From assembly GCF_037996765.1 (NCBI RefSeq), contig NZ_JBBNAD010000005.1:94001-158000 (forward strand): a stretch of 64,000 bases of DNA. Direction: 5' to 3'. Positions 13,971 through 23,141 of the stretch are shown in pieces. The translations under genes were made by a program, and so were the position numbers. The DNA is from Bdellovibrio sp. GT3. GTDB lineage: Bacteria > Bdellovibrionota > Bdellovibrionia > Bdellovibrionales > Bdellovibrionaceae. Under the pieces are notes generated by a model. It was given only the letters and a program-made list of their open reading frames with translations. It had not been told where the DNA came from and did not search any database. How positions within the stretch are numbered: position 1 is the stretch's first letter; each line of letters starts with the position of its first letter.

Positions 13971-15851
13971 ATGAAACTGCCAAGTCCATTCGAGGAAATT
14001 GCAAACTCCTCGAAACCAGCGCAATACCGTGTGTACGCGATCAGAGCTGTCTTAGCTATGATCATGGCGGCGCTTATTGCCCAAATCAATCTGGATTACC
14101 TTGAGTCTTGGCTGTACGACTTCCGCATCCGTTCCGAGGTTCTGCAAAGAACTTCAGGAAAAATTGAACTGGTTTACATCAAACCCTCCACCATTCAAAT
14201 TTTCAAAGGCCAACCCAACGCCAAAGATCAGTCAGCGATACTGCACAACCTGCTGGCGGCCGAGCCACGCGCCATCGTCTATGATTTCCCAATCGAGCAG
14301 GCTCAGGGAAGTGAAGAGGATAAATCCGAGTGGGCGCAACTGATCTCCAGCCACTCCAATGTTTTCGTGGCCACTCCGGATACTCCGCTGAAGGGCGAAG
14401 AGCGCAGTCTTTATCTGCCGATTCCCTACGACAGCATCCGCATGGTTTCCGCACCAAAAACTTCTGACACGATTAACTTTGCCAAAGACCGTGTCACTCG
14501 TCGTATGTTGCTTTCTTATCAAGGCGCAACCATGCTGCCTGTGACTTTGGCGGCGCTTTACAATCCAGAGGTTCAAAACCCCGAGAACATCCGTGGGCAT
14601 TTTGATTTCTACGACACAACTCAATCTTTTATCGACTTCCGCCGACCAGGCTCCTTTCCGTCAGCGGCCTTTGACGATCTTGCCAATGGTTCCGTGGACT
14701 GGAGTCGCTATAAAGACAAAATAGTGATTATCGGCACCGACCTGAACACCAGTGAGGCTGACTACATTCTTACGCCTTATAGTCGTATCCCGTCTGCCAT
14801 GACCCGCATCGAAATGCAGGCCAATATGACAGACACACTGATCCGCAACTCCAGCCCTTTGCGCATGCCTCATTATGTGAACTGGATTTTGCTGACTTTG
14901 ATTTCTATTCTGGCAATCCAGATCGTCCTGAGCATGAGCCCGGCAATGGGCTTGGTTATTTTGGTTGGAACGCTTTTCAGTTTCTCGGCCATTTCATTTG
15001 CTCTTTTCTGGCTGTTCGGATGGTGGATCACTATGGCCGCGCCTTTATTGGCGGGCTTTTTGGTCTATTACTTCTTTATTCCTTATCGTCTGATTATTGA
15101 AAATCGCCGCAGCTGGGAATACTACCAGAAGAACAAACTGCTTAGTCAGGTTGAAGAGTTGAAAACCAATTTCATTTCCATGATGTCACATGATTTGAAA
15201 ACTCCAATCGCACGGATTCAGGGCATGACGGATGTGATTCTGTCAGATCAGGTGACACTGAGCCCGCAACAGCGTGAAGCGGTGGATACGATCAAGCAAT
15301 CCTCTGATGACCTGCTGAAATTCATCAGTTCCATTCTGAACTACGGAAAAATCCAAAGTGAAGGTGTGGAATTGCATATGCAAACCAAGGACATTAACAC
15401 CGTCCTTCAGGAAGTAATTCGCAAGCATGAGTTCCTGGCTAAAGTAAAACGCATTCAAATCGTGTCTGAGCTGGAGCCTTTGTTCCCTATCCGCATGGAT
15501 CCGGATCTGATGAGACAGGTTTTGTCGAACCTGGTGGAAAACGCCATCAAGTACAGCCCGGATGACACGAAAATCCTGGTTACCAGCGAGGAAAAGGCCG
15601 ACCGCGTGGTCATTCAGGTATCCGATCAGGGGCCGGGAATACCAGAGGACGAGCTTAACAATATCTTTATGAAGTTCTTCCGCAGCAAGAACGTAAAGAG
15701 CACGCAGATCAAAGGTTCGGGCTTGGGCCTGTATCTGGCTAAATATTTTACAGAGTTGCACAAAGGTAAGATCTTTGTGGAGTCGAAAGATGGAAAAGGT
15801 TCCACATTTACGGTAGAACTGCCGATGGAACAAGGGGGCGTTAATGCTTAA
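13971..15851 (+). CDS. CHASE2-domain sensor histidine kinase
   Basis: A 626-residue membrane sensor kinase. One N-terminal membrane helix (about 25-45) precedes a periplasmic CHASE2 domain (about 45-300, with IELVYIKPSTIQIF, RAIVYDFPIEQ and DKIVIIGTDLNTSEADYILTPYS). Three membrane helices follow (about 302-370), then a HisKA domain with phospho-acceptor His407 in MMSHDLKTPIARI and a HATPase with N-box NLVENAIKYSP and the G boxes DQGPGIPEDE and KGSGLGLYLAK. The gene starts 18 bases after the peptide gene, with CAGGAG upstream, and its last 8 bases overlap the regulator. The periplasmic sensor beside a peptide maturase suggests it may monitor the peptide or its effects; that is inference. Confidence 0.9.
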   Translation: MKLPSPFEEIANSSKPAQYRVYAIRAVLAMIMAALIAQINLDYLESWLYDFRIRSEVLQRTSGKIELVYIKPSTIQIFKGQPNAKDQSAILHNLLAAEPRAIVYDFPIEQAQGSEEDKSEWAQLISSHSNVFVATPDTPLKGEERSLYLPIPYDSIRMVSAPKTSDTINFAKDRVTRRMLLSYQGATMLPVTLAALYNPEVQNPENIRGHFDFYDTTQSFIDFRRPGSFPSAAFDDLANGSVDWSRYKDKIVIIGTDLNTSEADYILTPYSRIPSAMTRIEMQANMTDTLIRNSSPLRMPHYVNWILLTLISILAIQIVLSMSPAMGLVILVGTLFSFSAISFALFWLFGWWITMAAPLLAGFLVYYFFIPYRLIIENRRSWEYYQKNKLLSQVEELKTNFISMMSHDLKTPIARIQGMTDVILSDQVTLSPQQREAVDTIKQSSDDLLKFISSILNYGKIQSEGVELHMQTKDINTVLQEVIRKHEFLAKVKRIQIVSELEPLFPIRMDPDLMRQVLSNLVENAIKYSPDDTKILVTSEEKADRVVIQVSDQGPGIPEDELNNIFMKFFRSKNVKSTQIKGSGLGLYLAKYFTELHKGKIFVESKDGKGSTFTVELPMEQGGVNA

Positions 15852-17367
15852 GGTTTTGGTAGTAGACGACGATCAGGGTTTAAGACTGTCTGTTAAAACA
15901 GCATTAACATCCAATCAACGCTTCGAAGTTGACGAAGCCTTCGATGGCATCAATGCCATGGAAAAAATCAAAGCCGGCACCACCAAGTATGACCTTGTTA
16001 TTCTTGACGTCGACATGCCTCGCATGAACGGCCTTGAGACTCTTCGCCAAATCAAGGAATTCGATTCCGGCATTATCGTTATGGTGATGACAGCCCACGC
16101 AACCCTGAACGATGCCGTTCAAGCCGTTAAAGATGGTGCTTACAACTATCTTTCAAAACCAGTTGCTGGTGACGAACTTCTGGCTTTGATCGACAAAGCC
16201 GTTAACGCACATAACTTGATTTCCAATATCGCATTCTCTGCACCGGTCATGGTGGAGGAAGGTCGTAAAATTATCGGCCATACTTCACAAATGCAGAAAG
16301 TGTTCAACATCATCCACCGCCTGGCGAAAGTGGACACTCCCGTTTTGATTCGTGGTGCCTCCGGTACCGGTAAAGAACTGGTTGCCAAGGCGATCCACTT
16401 CAACTCTGCCCGCAAAGACGAAAAGTTTGTCGCTATCAACTGTTCGGCAATTCCTGAAAATCTGTTCGAGTCAGAGCTTTTCGGACACGAAAAAGGCTCT
16501 TTCACAGGTGCTGATCAACGCAAGATCGGTAAATTCCAATTTGCCGAAGGCGGCACTCTGTTCCTGGATGAAGTCGGCGACATGCCACAATTGATGCAGG
16601 TTAAAATCCTGCGCGTGCTTCAGGAGAAAGTATTCACTCCGGTTGGTTCCAACCGTGAATTCCCAACGAATGTGCGCATCATCGCCGCTACCAACCGTCC
16701 ACTTGAAGACATGATTAAAGCGGGTTCTTTCCGCGAGGATTTGTTCTATCGTTTGAACGTGGTACCTATATTCCTTCCAGCTCTTCAAGAGCGCAAAGAT
16801 GACCTTGAGCACATGGTTACCATCTTCATCAAGAAGTTCAATCAAGCTCATGGCAAGCGCATCAACGGCATCACACCAGACGCTATGAATGTTCTGAAAA
16901 AACACTCTTGGCCAGGCAACATCCGTGAGCTTGAAAACGTGATTGAGCACGCCTTCGTATTGGAAACAACAAATCTGATCACAATCGCCAGCCTTCCAGA
17001 GGCTTTGTTGATTGCTACGGGCACCAACTTGATTGATTTGACTCCGTTTGAGCAGGCGCAAGACATCGCTTCTGCCGGAATCGTAAAAGCAGCAAGTGCA
17101 CACGCTGGTTTGGGCGATGATGAAGATGCGGCTGGCAGCGATATCGAAACTCAGGATCTTGAAGGAGAGGAAATCGTTCCTTACTCTGGCGAGAATCTGG
17201 ATTTCAATGCGCAAAAAGAAGCTTTCGAAAAAGAATTTATCATCAAAGCACTTAAGACGTTCCGCGGCCGCATCAATCAAACAGCATTGCATGCGAATAT
17301 TCCAAAGAAGACGCTTTTACGAAAAATTGAAAAGTACGGCATCAACGCCAAAGACTATTCAATTTAA
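15844..17367 (+). CDS. Sigma-54-dependent response regulator (NtrC/AtoC family)
   Basis: A 507-residue NtrC-type regulator: receiver domain with DDD at 8-10 and phospho-acceptor Asp55 (LVILDVDMPRMNG); AAA+ domain with Walker A GASGTGKE, sigma-54-contacting loop GSFTGA, Walker B GTLFLDEV and FREDLFYRLNVV; a long acidic linker (about 415-465); and a Fis-type helix-turn-helix at the C-terminus (NQTALHANIPKKTLLRKIEKYGI). All key residues for activating sigma-54 RNA polymerase are present. It overlaps the CHASE2 kinase gene by 8 bases and is surely its partner. The sigma-54 promoter candidate at 12522 makes autoregulation of the cluster plausible. Confidence 0.93.
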   Translation: MLKVLVVDDDQGLRLSVKTALTSNQRFEVDEAFDGINAMEKIKAGTTKYDLVILDVDMPRMNGLETLRQIKEFDSGIIVMVMTAHATLNDAVQAVKDGAYNYLSKPVAGDELLALIDKAVNAHNLISNIAFSAPVMVEEGRKIIGHTSQMQKVFNIIHRLAKVDTPVLIRGASGTGKELVAKAIHFNSARKDEKFVAINCSAIPENLFESELFGHEKGSFTGADQRKIGKFQFAEGGTLFLDEVGDMPQLMQVKILRVLQEKVFTPVGSNREFPTNVRIIAATNRPLEDMIKAGSFREDLFYRLNVVPIFLPALQERKDDLEHMVTIFIKKFNQAHGKRINGITPDAMNVLKKHSWPGNIRELENVIEHAFVLETTNLITIASLPEALLIATGTNLIDLTPFEQAQDIASAGIVKAASAHAGLGDDEDAAGSDIETQDLEGEEIVPYSGENLDFNAQKEAFEKEFIIKALKTFRGRINQTALHANIPKKTLLRKIEKYGINAKDYSI

Positions 17368-17392
17368 ATATCCCCTAAAATCCGCTTCAGAT

Positions 17393-17422
17393 AAGGCCTT
17401 CCCACCAGGAAGGCCTTTTTTT
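17393..17422 (+). terminator. Rho-independent terminator closing the radical SAM/kinase cluster
   Basis: A ten-bp stem AAGGCCTTCC/GGAAGGCCTT with a CACCA loop is followed by TTTTT. It defines the 3' end of the 12551-17367 transcript. Confidence 0.92.
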
Positions 17423-17658
17423 ATAAGGTGGCAAAGTATCGAGCCACAAAGAAACCAACGCCCCGAAATCAAGTTAAAGTTCGCAATAAAAAATCGGTTT
17501 CTGCATCGCCTCTAGTTTATTCCGAGGCAATTGAAGCCCAGATTTAGTGTTGCCTATAAATTCAGCATAATATGTTTTGCATCGTTGCCTCTAAGGTCAT
17601 TGACTCGATGTTATGAAATTTGTAACGTCACTCCCTCGACCCTAAGGAAAATCTGTTA

Positions 17659-18261
17659 ATGACTATGAACCCCTTGCCACCGCAGGCTTACACAAAAGAG
17701 ACGCTGCTGAAAGCCTATCAATGGCTGATGTCGCAAAACTCTAATATCAAGGAGATCGCAACGACTCCTGATATGCTTGTTAGTTTGTACCTGAAAGCGA
17801 CTCGCGATGGTGAAAGTGCCTTGGAACGTCCAAGTATCAAAAACTTCAAGTCAGAACTGAAAAGCTTGGCCGGATTGATGGGGGAATTGGATCGCCCTCA
17901 ACAGCAACAGCATCAGCCCCAACAACAGGTGCAACAACAAGCACCTCCACAACCTGCTGTGGGCGCAACCTACCACGCCCCGGTTCAGCAGGTTTTGCAG
18001 CCTCAGCAAACCGCTCCAGTTGTGACTGTATCGGCTCCAATCGCGCCACCCGTCATGCTTCCACAAGCACACCAGGTTTCTTACACCGAGAAGACTCTGA
18101 CGACCACGACTCAGACTTCCGACGCGATGGAGCTGTTTGATTGCGGGACTAAAGCAATGATTCAGGAAGTCAAAGTTGAGTTCAATTTAAGTTCTGATCT
18201 TGAAGCCTTGCGCATGCTGATAAAAATCGGTTATGTGAAGTCCAAAGGCATGCTAAAGTAA
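17659..18261 (+). CDS. Protein with Gln/Pro-rich linker, unknown function
   Basis: A 200-residue protein with three parts. Residues 1-75 are helical (TKETLLKAYQWLMSQNSNIKEIA). Residues 80-150 are a Gln/Pro/Val-rich flexible linker (QQQQHQPQQQ, QVLQPQQTAPVV). Residues 155-200 form a short conserved-looking C-terminal domain (LFDCGTKAMIQEVKVEFNLSSDLEALRMLIKIGYVKSKG). The linker resembles those tethering cytoplasmic adaptor domains. There is no signal peptide. AAGGA lies upstream. The family is not recognised. It is followed 21 bases later by lspA and may be cotranscribed. The preceding 17423-17658 region holds only a weak TTGACT promoter candidate. Confidence 0.72.
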   Translation: MTMNPLPPQAYTKETLLKAYQWLMSQNSNIKEIATTPDMLVSLYLKATRDGESALERPSIKNFKSELKSLAGLMGELDRPQQQQHQPQQQVQQQAPPQPAVGATYHAPVQQVLQPQQTAPVVTVSAPIAPPVMLPQAHQVSYTEKTLTTTTQTSDAMELFDCGTKAMIQEVKVEFNLSSDLEALRMLIKIGYVKSKGMLK

Positions 18262-18282
18262 TCTGAACATTGAGGCCCTTAC

Positions 18283-18789
18283 ATGAATAAAAAATACATC
18301 TGGCTGGTCGCTATTTCCGCTTTCTTGATCGCTTTGGATCAAGTTACCAAACTATACGTCCATACGCATTTCCACCTGGGCGAATCCGTTGTCGTCATTC
18401 CTAATTTCTTCAATCTGACTTATGTCAGAAACTTTGGCGCAGCGTTTGGCTTCCTTGCGGAAAGCCATCCTTCCTTCCGCGAGTTGTTCTTCCTGTCCAT
18501 GCCCCCGATCGCTTTGATCATCATCCTGGGCATCCTGCGCGGAGTGAAGGACGACGACACGAAACAGATCATCGCTTTGTCGAGCATCTTTGGCGGCGCA
18601 ATTGGTAACTACATTGACCGTATCCGCTTCCGCTATGTTATCGACTTCCTGGATTTTCATATCTACGGAAAATGGAGCTGGCCGGCGTTTAACGTTGCCG
18701 ATATGGCGATCGTCGGTGGTGTGTGCTTGTTGCTACTGCTGATGTTCCTGGAAAACAGCAAAAAAAAAGAATCTGAAAAAGGCGCTTAA
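18283..18789 (+). CDS. lspA: Lipoprotein signal peptidase (signal peptidase II)
   Basis: A 168-residue inner-membrane aspartyl protease that removes signal peptides from prolipoproteins after Lgt has lipidated them. Four membrane helices are evident. The family motifs are present: LDQVTKLYV near the N-terminus, NFFNLTYVRNFGAAFG, GGAIGNYIDRIRFRYVIDFLDFH with the first catalytic Asp, and FNVADMAIVGG with the second. Length is normal. It follows the 17659 gene and ends at a bidirectional terminator. Its partner lgt is about 3.4 kb downstream. Confidence 0.96.
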   Translation: MNKKYIWLVAISAFLIALDQVTKLYVHTHFHLGESVVVIPNFFNLTYVRNFGAAFGFLAESHPSFRELFFLSMPPIALIIILGILRGVKDDDTKQIIALSSIFGGAIGNYIDRIRFRYVIDFLDFHIYGKWSWPAFNVADMAIVGGVCLLLLLMFLENSKKKESEKGA

Positions 18790-18803
18790 AAGCGCCTTTT
18801 TTA
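18778..18803. terminator. Bidirectional rho-independent terminator between lspA and the response regulator gene
   Basis: GGCGCTT/AAGCGCC flanked by an A run on one side and a T run on the other works for both converging transcripts. Confidence 0.88.
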
Positions 18804-19331
18804 TTTGTTTGGAATGTTCTTGCGAAGTTTGCGCTGCAGGCTTTGACGATGCAGCCCCAGTTTTTTCGCGGCCTGAGTGATATTGCCGTTGGAAGAGTTC
18901 AAAACATAGTCAATGTACTCACGCTCCATACGAGCTAGGGAAATCTCGGACTCCTCGGTATCCACTGCAACCTGGGTTTCCTCGTCTGCAAAAGCCCGAA
19001 CGATCATCTCCGGAGTCACGGGTTTTGCCAAAAAGTTTTCCGCCCCCAGCTGCATGGATTTCACCGCTGAAGCGACAGATCCAAATCCGCTCATCATAAT
19101 CACGCGTGCGTTTGGGAACTTTGCGGTGATCTGCTTTATGAAATCCAGTCCATTGTCATTCCCCACACGCAAATCCAGCAAAACTCCGTCTGGTGTTGCC
19201 ACACGATTCAGATCCGGCAGCTGTGCAAAACTTTGAACCACGAAATCTCGTTCTTCCAGCTCTTGATGCAATACTTCGCGCAGGCGATTGTCGTCTTCGA
19301 TCAAAAGAATATTCTTTACCCGATTTTTCAT
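18801..19331 (-). CDS. RegA/PrrA/ActR-type response regulator
   Basis: A 176-residue two-domain regulator. The receiver has the acidic EDD pocket near residue 12, phospho-acceptor Asp in GVLLDLRVGNDNG and lysine in LAKPV. The C-terminal 40 residues are a Fis-type helix-turn-helix (REYIDYVLNSSNGNITQAAKKLGLHRQSLQRKLRK). This short receiver-plus-Fis layout without an AAA+ domain is that of RegA/PrrA/ActR, redox-linked global regulators in proteobacteria. Its start overlaps the kinase stop by four bases (ATGA), so translation is coupled. Confidence 0.92.
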   Translation of the reverse strand: MKNRVKNILLIEDDNRLREVLHQELEERDFVVQSFAQLPDLNRVATPDGVLLDLRVGNDNGLDFIKQITAKFPNARVIMMSGFGSVASAVKSMQLGAENFLAKPVTPEMIVRAFADEETQVAVDTEESEISLARMEREYIDYVLNSSNGNITQAAKKLGLHRQSLQRKLRKNIPNK

Positions 19332-20593
19332 CCACGCTCCTCAAAAGGAAGAGACAGGCGAGCGGTTGCACCTTTCCCTGATGAATTATTTCCCAACAAA
19401 AATTCGCCACCCATTGATTGAGCCGTCAATATTGCTGAATAAACCCCAAGTCCGTTACCCTGCTGCTTGTTGGTGTTGAAGGGCTCGCCCAGACGCTCAA
19501 TGACTTCGGCCGCCAGGCCCGCACCGTTATCAACGACTTCAATCACCACTTCCTGATCATCTTGGTAAAGCTTCAAGGTGATTTCAGCGGGAGCCTGAGA
19601 AGCCTCCAAGGCGTTATCCAATAAATCCAGAATCATCTGTGCGAACGATAACGGCTGCAGACGACTGTAAAACTGCCGCTCACTGACAACCTTATTGATA
19701 GACGTCTTATTGTCGATTTCCCACGAGCGAACGATATCCTGAAGAACCGAATTGACGTTAAGCTTTTGTAGCTCTCCATCAGCCGAAGTCATAAACACTC
19801 CGGCCATTTTTTGAAATACCGAAATACACTCGTCCAATGAAAGTTGCGCCTGTTGGATTTCCGCATGAGCCGCCACCGGATCGCCAAGCTTTCGGACGCC
19901 GCGATCCAGACGCAATTTCAGGGAGTTTAACGGCGTCGCCATCTCGTGAGAGAATCCCGCCGCCAGAGCACCCAGGGATTTTAAACGGTCCGCGCGGTAT
20001 TGTCGGTTTTGCAAACTGCGGATTCGCTCTTCATGCTTTTCCAGAAGCCCCGAAAAAAGATGCGCCACAAACCACGCGCCAGCAACCACCACCCACTGAA
20101 ACAGAAAATCAAAATACAAAGCCCGACGGTCCACATTCAGAGTCATGGCAGCATCGCGATTCGTTTCAAACTGCAAAATACCCAGGAATACAAAAATCAG
20201 AACTCCAAACAGAATACTCCGTTTGCGCAGCAACATGCCCCCTAGGAAGGCGTGCAAAGTCAGTACATAAATAAACGGATTCACAGCAGAACCACTTACG
20301 AATAGCAATCCTGCCACCGCAAACAGATCCACAAGCAATTGCACAAAAAGAAGGGATTGTTCCTGAGCTGCTTTGGCCTTGCTCCAAATTCCCAAGGTCA
20401 GACCATTAAAAACCGCAAGTAATGCAATGACGGCCATGAAATAAAACAGCTGTTCCTTAAGAAGGTAGCCCGCTTGAAGCAGCGGCACCGTCCCCAGCAT
20501 CATGAAAAAAATGGCGATCCAACGAAAGCGAACGATCCCCTGAATAAGGGTCGAAGACTCCGGCCAAAATGCTTTGATAAGTGACGATGACAT
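19328..20593 (-). CDS. RegB/PrrB-like membrane histidine kinase
   Basis: A sensor kinase of about 421 residues with six hydrophobic helices in the first 190 residues and no large periplasmic domain. The H-box is SLGALAAGFSHEMATPLNSLKL, close to the RegB form. The HATPase boxes are ILDLLDNALEAS, EVVDNGAGL and GNGLGVYSA. A redox-active cysteine as in RegB is not obvious. I start at ATG 20593 (MSSSLIKAFWPES); the frame extends upstream but those extra 52 residues are unlikely and would approach the neighbouring gene. It forms a four-base-overlap operon with the response regulator. Confidence 0.88.
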   Translation of the reverse strand: MSSSLIKAFWPESSTLIQGIVRFRWIAIFFMMLGTVPLLQAGYLLKEQLFYFMAVIALLAVFNGLTLGIWSKAKAAQEQSLLFVQLLVDLFAVAGLLFVSGSAVNPFIYVLTLHAFLGGMLLRKRSILFGVLIFVFLGILQFETNRDAAMTLNVDRRALYFDFLFQWVVVAGAWFVAHLFSGLLEKHEERIRSLQNRQYRADRLKSLGALAAGFSHEMATPLNSLKLRLDRGVRKLGDPVAAHAEIQQAQLSLDECISVFQKMAGVFMTSADGELQKLNVNSVLQDIVRSWEIDNKTSINKVVSERQFYSRLQPLSFAQMILDLLDNALEASQAPAEITLKLYQDDQEVVIEVVDNGAGLAAEVIERLGEPFNTNKQQGNGLGVYSAILTAQSMGGEFLLGNNSSGKGATARLSLPFEERG

Positions 20594-20682
20594 GAGGTTT
20601 ACATATGCCAGAGAGGCCGGCACAGCAAGGATTTGCGCGTTCCTGCAACCATCCGTTGCACTAACGCGCTGGCACATTCTGC

Positions 20683-22113
20683 TTATGAGAAGAAATAGTG
20701 GAAAGACGGCTGAGCCAAGCGTTTTTGCCCATCCAAATTGAACAGACAAATCACCTCAGTTCGCACACCTTGCTTTACATTGAAAATGGTCAAATCTGAG
20801 TTTTCAATGATCTGATGCAAGCCACGTCCCGCACCACCCTTTTGGGAGTTCAGGCTTCCAGCTGCGCCATTGTAGCAAGACTCAAGATAATCAATGATCA
20901 CTTCCTTCTTCAATGCCCCAAAAGGATCGACCACAGCCACCGCTGCCATGACACCGTCCGTGGCATAGCGGAAAACAGACTGCTGATGAGTTTCCAACTG
21001 AACTTCTTCTTTACGGCTGACATGATTAAAGATCGCATGACCTTGAGAGTCCACCGGAGCATCGTAGATGGCATTCATCAACATCTCTTCGGCCACTGTA
21101 TTCACACGGTCGACCACGGAAGTTCGTACACCCGCTTTTTTCAAATAGGCGCACATATCCTCACGAAGTTTTTCACGCTGGCTTGAATGAGTGACGATTT
21201 TCTTTTGAATGTCGACTCCCCAAGTAAGGTATTTGTCGACGCCAAACAGATCTTTATTCAAGAGTTTACCCAGTGCCGTCAAAACAAAGCGAATCGTCGC
21301 GTTCTTGTCCTCGGCATCGCGGGAAATGATATTTTTAACAAAGCGATTCTTCAGAAGTATGTTCAAGTTCCCTTGCACGTCGTGGCTGGTCAATAGAATC
21401 ACATTCGGGCTGAGTTTCTTTTCCTCGACCTGACGAAGCACTTCCACACAGCTTTCTTCACCAATGACCACGTCATATTTATTGGTTTGCAGGAATTCCA
21501 GAGCCTGAGAGGCGTCTGTGGCAATATCCAGCTGCACACCGGTACTGCCCAAAGCCATTCTTAGTGGCATTTGCTGCTTTTTATCCGGCTCAATCAACAA
21601 TACGTTACCGCCAGCTCCACGCTGAAGGGCATTTTGTGCTTCATGCAATTCACGGTTCAGAATCTCAAAAAGACGGGCTTTTTCATTGGTCTTAATCAAT
21701 CGCTCCGTCAAAATCATGCAATAGATCTGATATAAAAGGGCTTGGAAACGATCTTTGTCCTTAGGATGAACGTGGGCAAAGTCCTCGTCTTTAATGATGA
21801 AACAGCTGACTTCAGACACCGCAGTCACAGAAGTGGATGCGGGATTCGAAGTGATGACACTCATCTCCCCCCACACATCGCCCGCATTATCAAACGTAGC
21901 CAGGACTTCACCCGCCAACGAAATCTCGAGCTTTCCGGATCTTAAGAAGTACAGATTGCGATTCGTTTGCCCTTCTTTCAGGACAACTGTTCCAGATGGA
22001 TATACTTCGGCATGCATCATGGCTGCGACTTGCAGTAGCAAGTCCGTGCTGAATGATTTAAAAAAGGAGTATCCCTTAATTTCCTGAACGATATCTGCCG
22101 GATGCATTTTCAT
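20683..22113 (-). CDS. Cyclic-nucleotide-binding, pseudo-receiver, GHKL ATPase protein
   Basis: A 476-residue soluble signalling protein. Residues 10-120 form a cyclic-nucleotide-binding domain (YPSGTVVLKEGQTNRNLYFLRSGKLEIS, GDVWGEMSVI, PASTSVTAVS). Residues 170-290 look like a receiver (LLIEPDKKQQ, VILLTSHD), but the phospho-acceptor position reads DVVIGEES, lacking the Asp. Residues 325-465 resemble an RsbW/SpoIIAB-type ATPase (NTVAEEMLMNAIYDAPVD, DPFGAL, GGAGRGLHQIIENSD) without a HisKA domain. It may act as an anti-sigma-type or serine-kinase switch read out by a cyclic nucleotide. It lies 89 bases upstream of the RegB-like kinase in the same direction. Confidence 0.8.
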   Translation of the reverse strand: MKMHPADIVQEIKGYSFFKSFSTDLLLQVAAMMHAEVYPSGTVVLKEGQTNRNLYFLRSGKLEISLAGEVLATFDNAGDVWGEMSVITSNPASTSVTAVSEVSCFIIKDEDFAHVHPKDKDRFQALLYQIYCMILTERLIKTNEKARLFEILNRELHEAQNALQRGAGGNVLLIEPDKKQQMPLRMALGSTGVQLDIATDASQALEFLQTNKYDVVIGEESCVEVLRQVEEKKLSPNVILLTSHDVQGNLNILLKNRFVKNIISRDAEDKNATIRFVLTALGKLLNKDLFGVDKYLTWGVDIQKKIVTHSSQREKLREDMCAYLKKAGVRTSVVDRVNTVAEEMLMNAIYDAPVDSQGHAIFNHVSRKEEVQLETHQQSVFRYATDGVMAAVAVVDPFGALKKEVIIDYLESCYNGAAGSLNSQKGGAGRGLHQIIENSDLTIFNVKQGVRTEVICLFNLDGQKRLAQPSFHYFFS

Positions 22114-22217
22114 ATGCTACAATTATGTAGTCGGACATTGGGCGATGGGTAGTTTCACTTGAATATTCTTCGGAATTTTTGAAAAATTAAGTCTATCGTC
22201 GGTATCCCGGAGGATCC

Positions 22218-22964
22218 GTGTTTCCAATCATTAAATTGTCTTCTGAGTTTCAGATTCCCACTTATTACCTGATCATCAGCGTAACTGCGATCATTTGTCT
22301 GATGTGGGCTGTCCGCCGTAGCCATATCTATCATTTACATCAAAAGGAAACCCTCGACTTAGGTCTTCTCATTATGATCTTCGGATTCTTGGGCGGTCGA
22401 TTGTTTCACGTGTTCTATGAAAGTTTTGATTACTATAGAGAAGACTTCCTCCGCATCTTTTATATCTGGAACGGTGGATTCGTATTCTATGGTGGTGCCG
22501 TGCTCGCGGCATTTGCTGGAATCTGTTACTTATATTTCAAGGACTACAAAAGACTGGAAGACTATCTGGATCTTTTGGCTCCAGTGCTGGCCTTGGGATA
22601 TGGCCTGGGACGCGTGGCTTGTTTACTGGCAGGTTGTTGCTACGGACGAAGCTGCGAACTTCCTTGGGCCATTGCGAATAAGCATCCCACTCAACTGTAT
22701 GCCAGCCTTTGGGAGGCCGGCGTATTGTTTTTGCTTCTGGGGCTTGAGAAATCACGCGCCCAATACAACTACTTTAAGGTACCCGGGCGGATCTTTTATT
22801 CCTGGATGATTTTGCACGGAATTGGGCGCCTTATAATGGAGTCCTTTCGCGCCGATTTCCGCGGTCCCACGCTGGGTGCCTCTATTTCCACGTGGATCAG
22901 CTGGGCGATCATCGCTTTCGGCTTCTTACTGCTCCTAAAAAAGCCTCTAGATTCAGATATTTAA
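22218..22964 (+). CDS. lgt: Prolipoprotein diacylglyceryl transferase
   Basis: A 248-residue inner-membrane enzyme that transfers diacylglycerol from phosphatidylglycerol to the lipobox cysteine of prolipoproteins. Seven membrane helices are expected. Visible family motifs are GGRLFHVFYE (with the H and Y of the active site), GGFVFYGG, YGLGRVACLLAGCCYG (Lgt signature with its essential Arg) and HPTQLYASLWE. The length is a little short of E. coli Lgt. It starts at GTG, supported by CGGAGG. Many lipoproteins encoded in this window would be its substrates. Confidence 0.92.
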   Translation: MFPIIKLSSEFQIPTYYLIISVTAIICLMWAVRRSHIYHLHQKETLDLGLLIMIFGFLGGRLFHVFYESFDYYREDFLRIFYIWNGGFVFYGGAVLAAFAGICYLYFKDYKRLEDYLDLLAPVLALGYGLGRVACLLAGCCYGRSCELPWAIANKHPTQLYASLWEAGVLFLLLGLEKSRAQYNYFKVPGRIFYSWMILHGIGRLIMESFRADFRGPTLGASISTWISWAIIAFGFLLLLKKPLDSDI

Positions 22965-23141
22965 AGTGTCTCATGTTGAGACTTTCGACAAAAGGTGACA
23001 CAAATTGGCGGACTGTCTAAACAGTTCAACACCCTAACCGCTCTCAAATCGTAATTAACGAATCCCTGCGCACAGTTGGCGATGGCATGTCTCGCGCATT
23101 GCATCTGTAGTGAAGAAGTTTAATTAATGAGAGAGGTCTAT

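Noticed and set aside
22967-22983. Hairpin GTCTCA-TGT-TGAGAC after lgt as a terminator
   Set aside because: The stem is short and followed by only three T, so I could not support it as a terminator.
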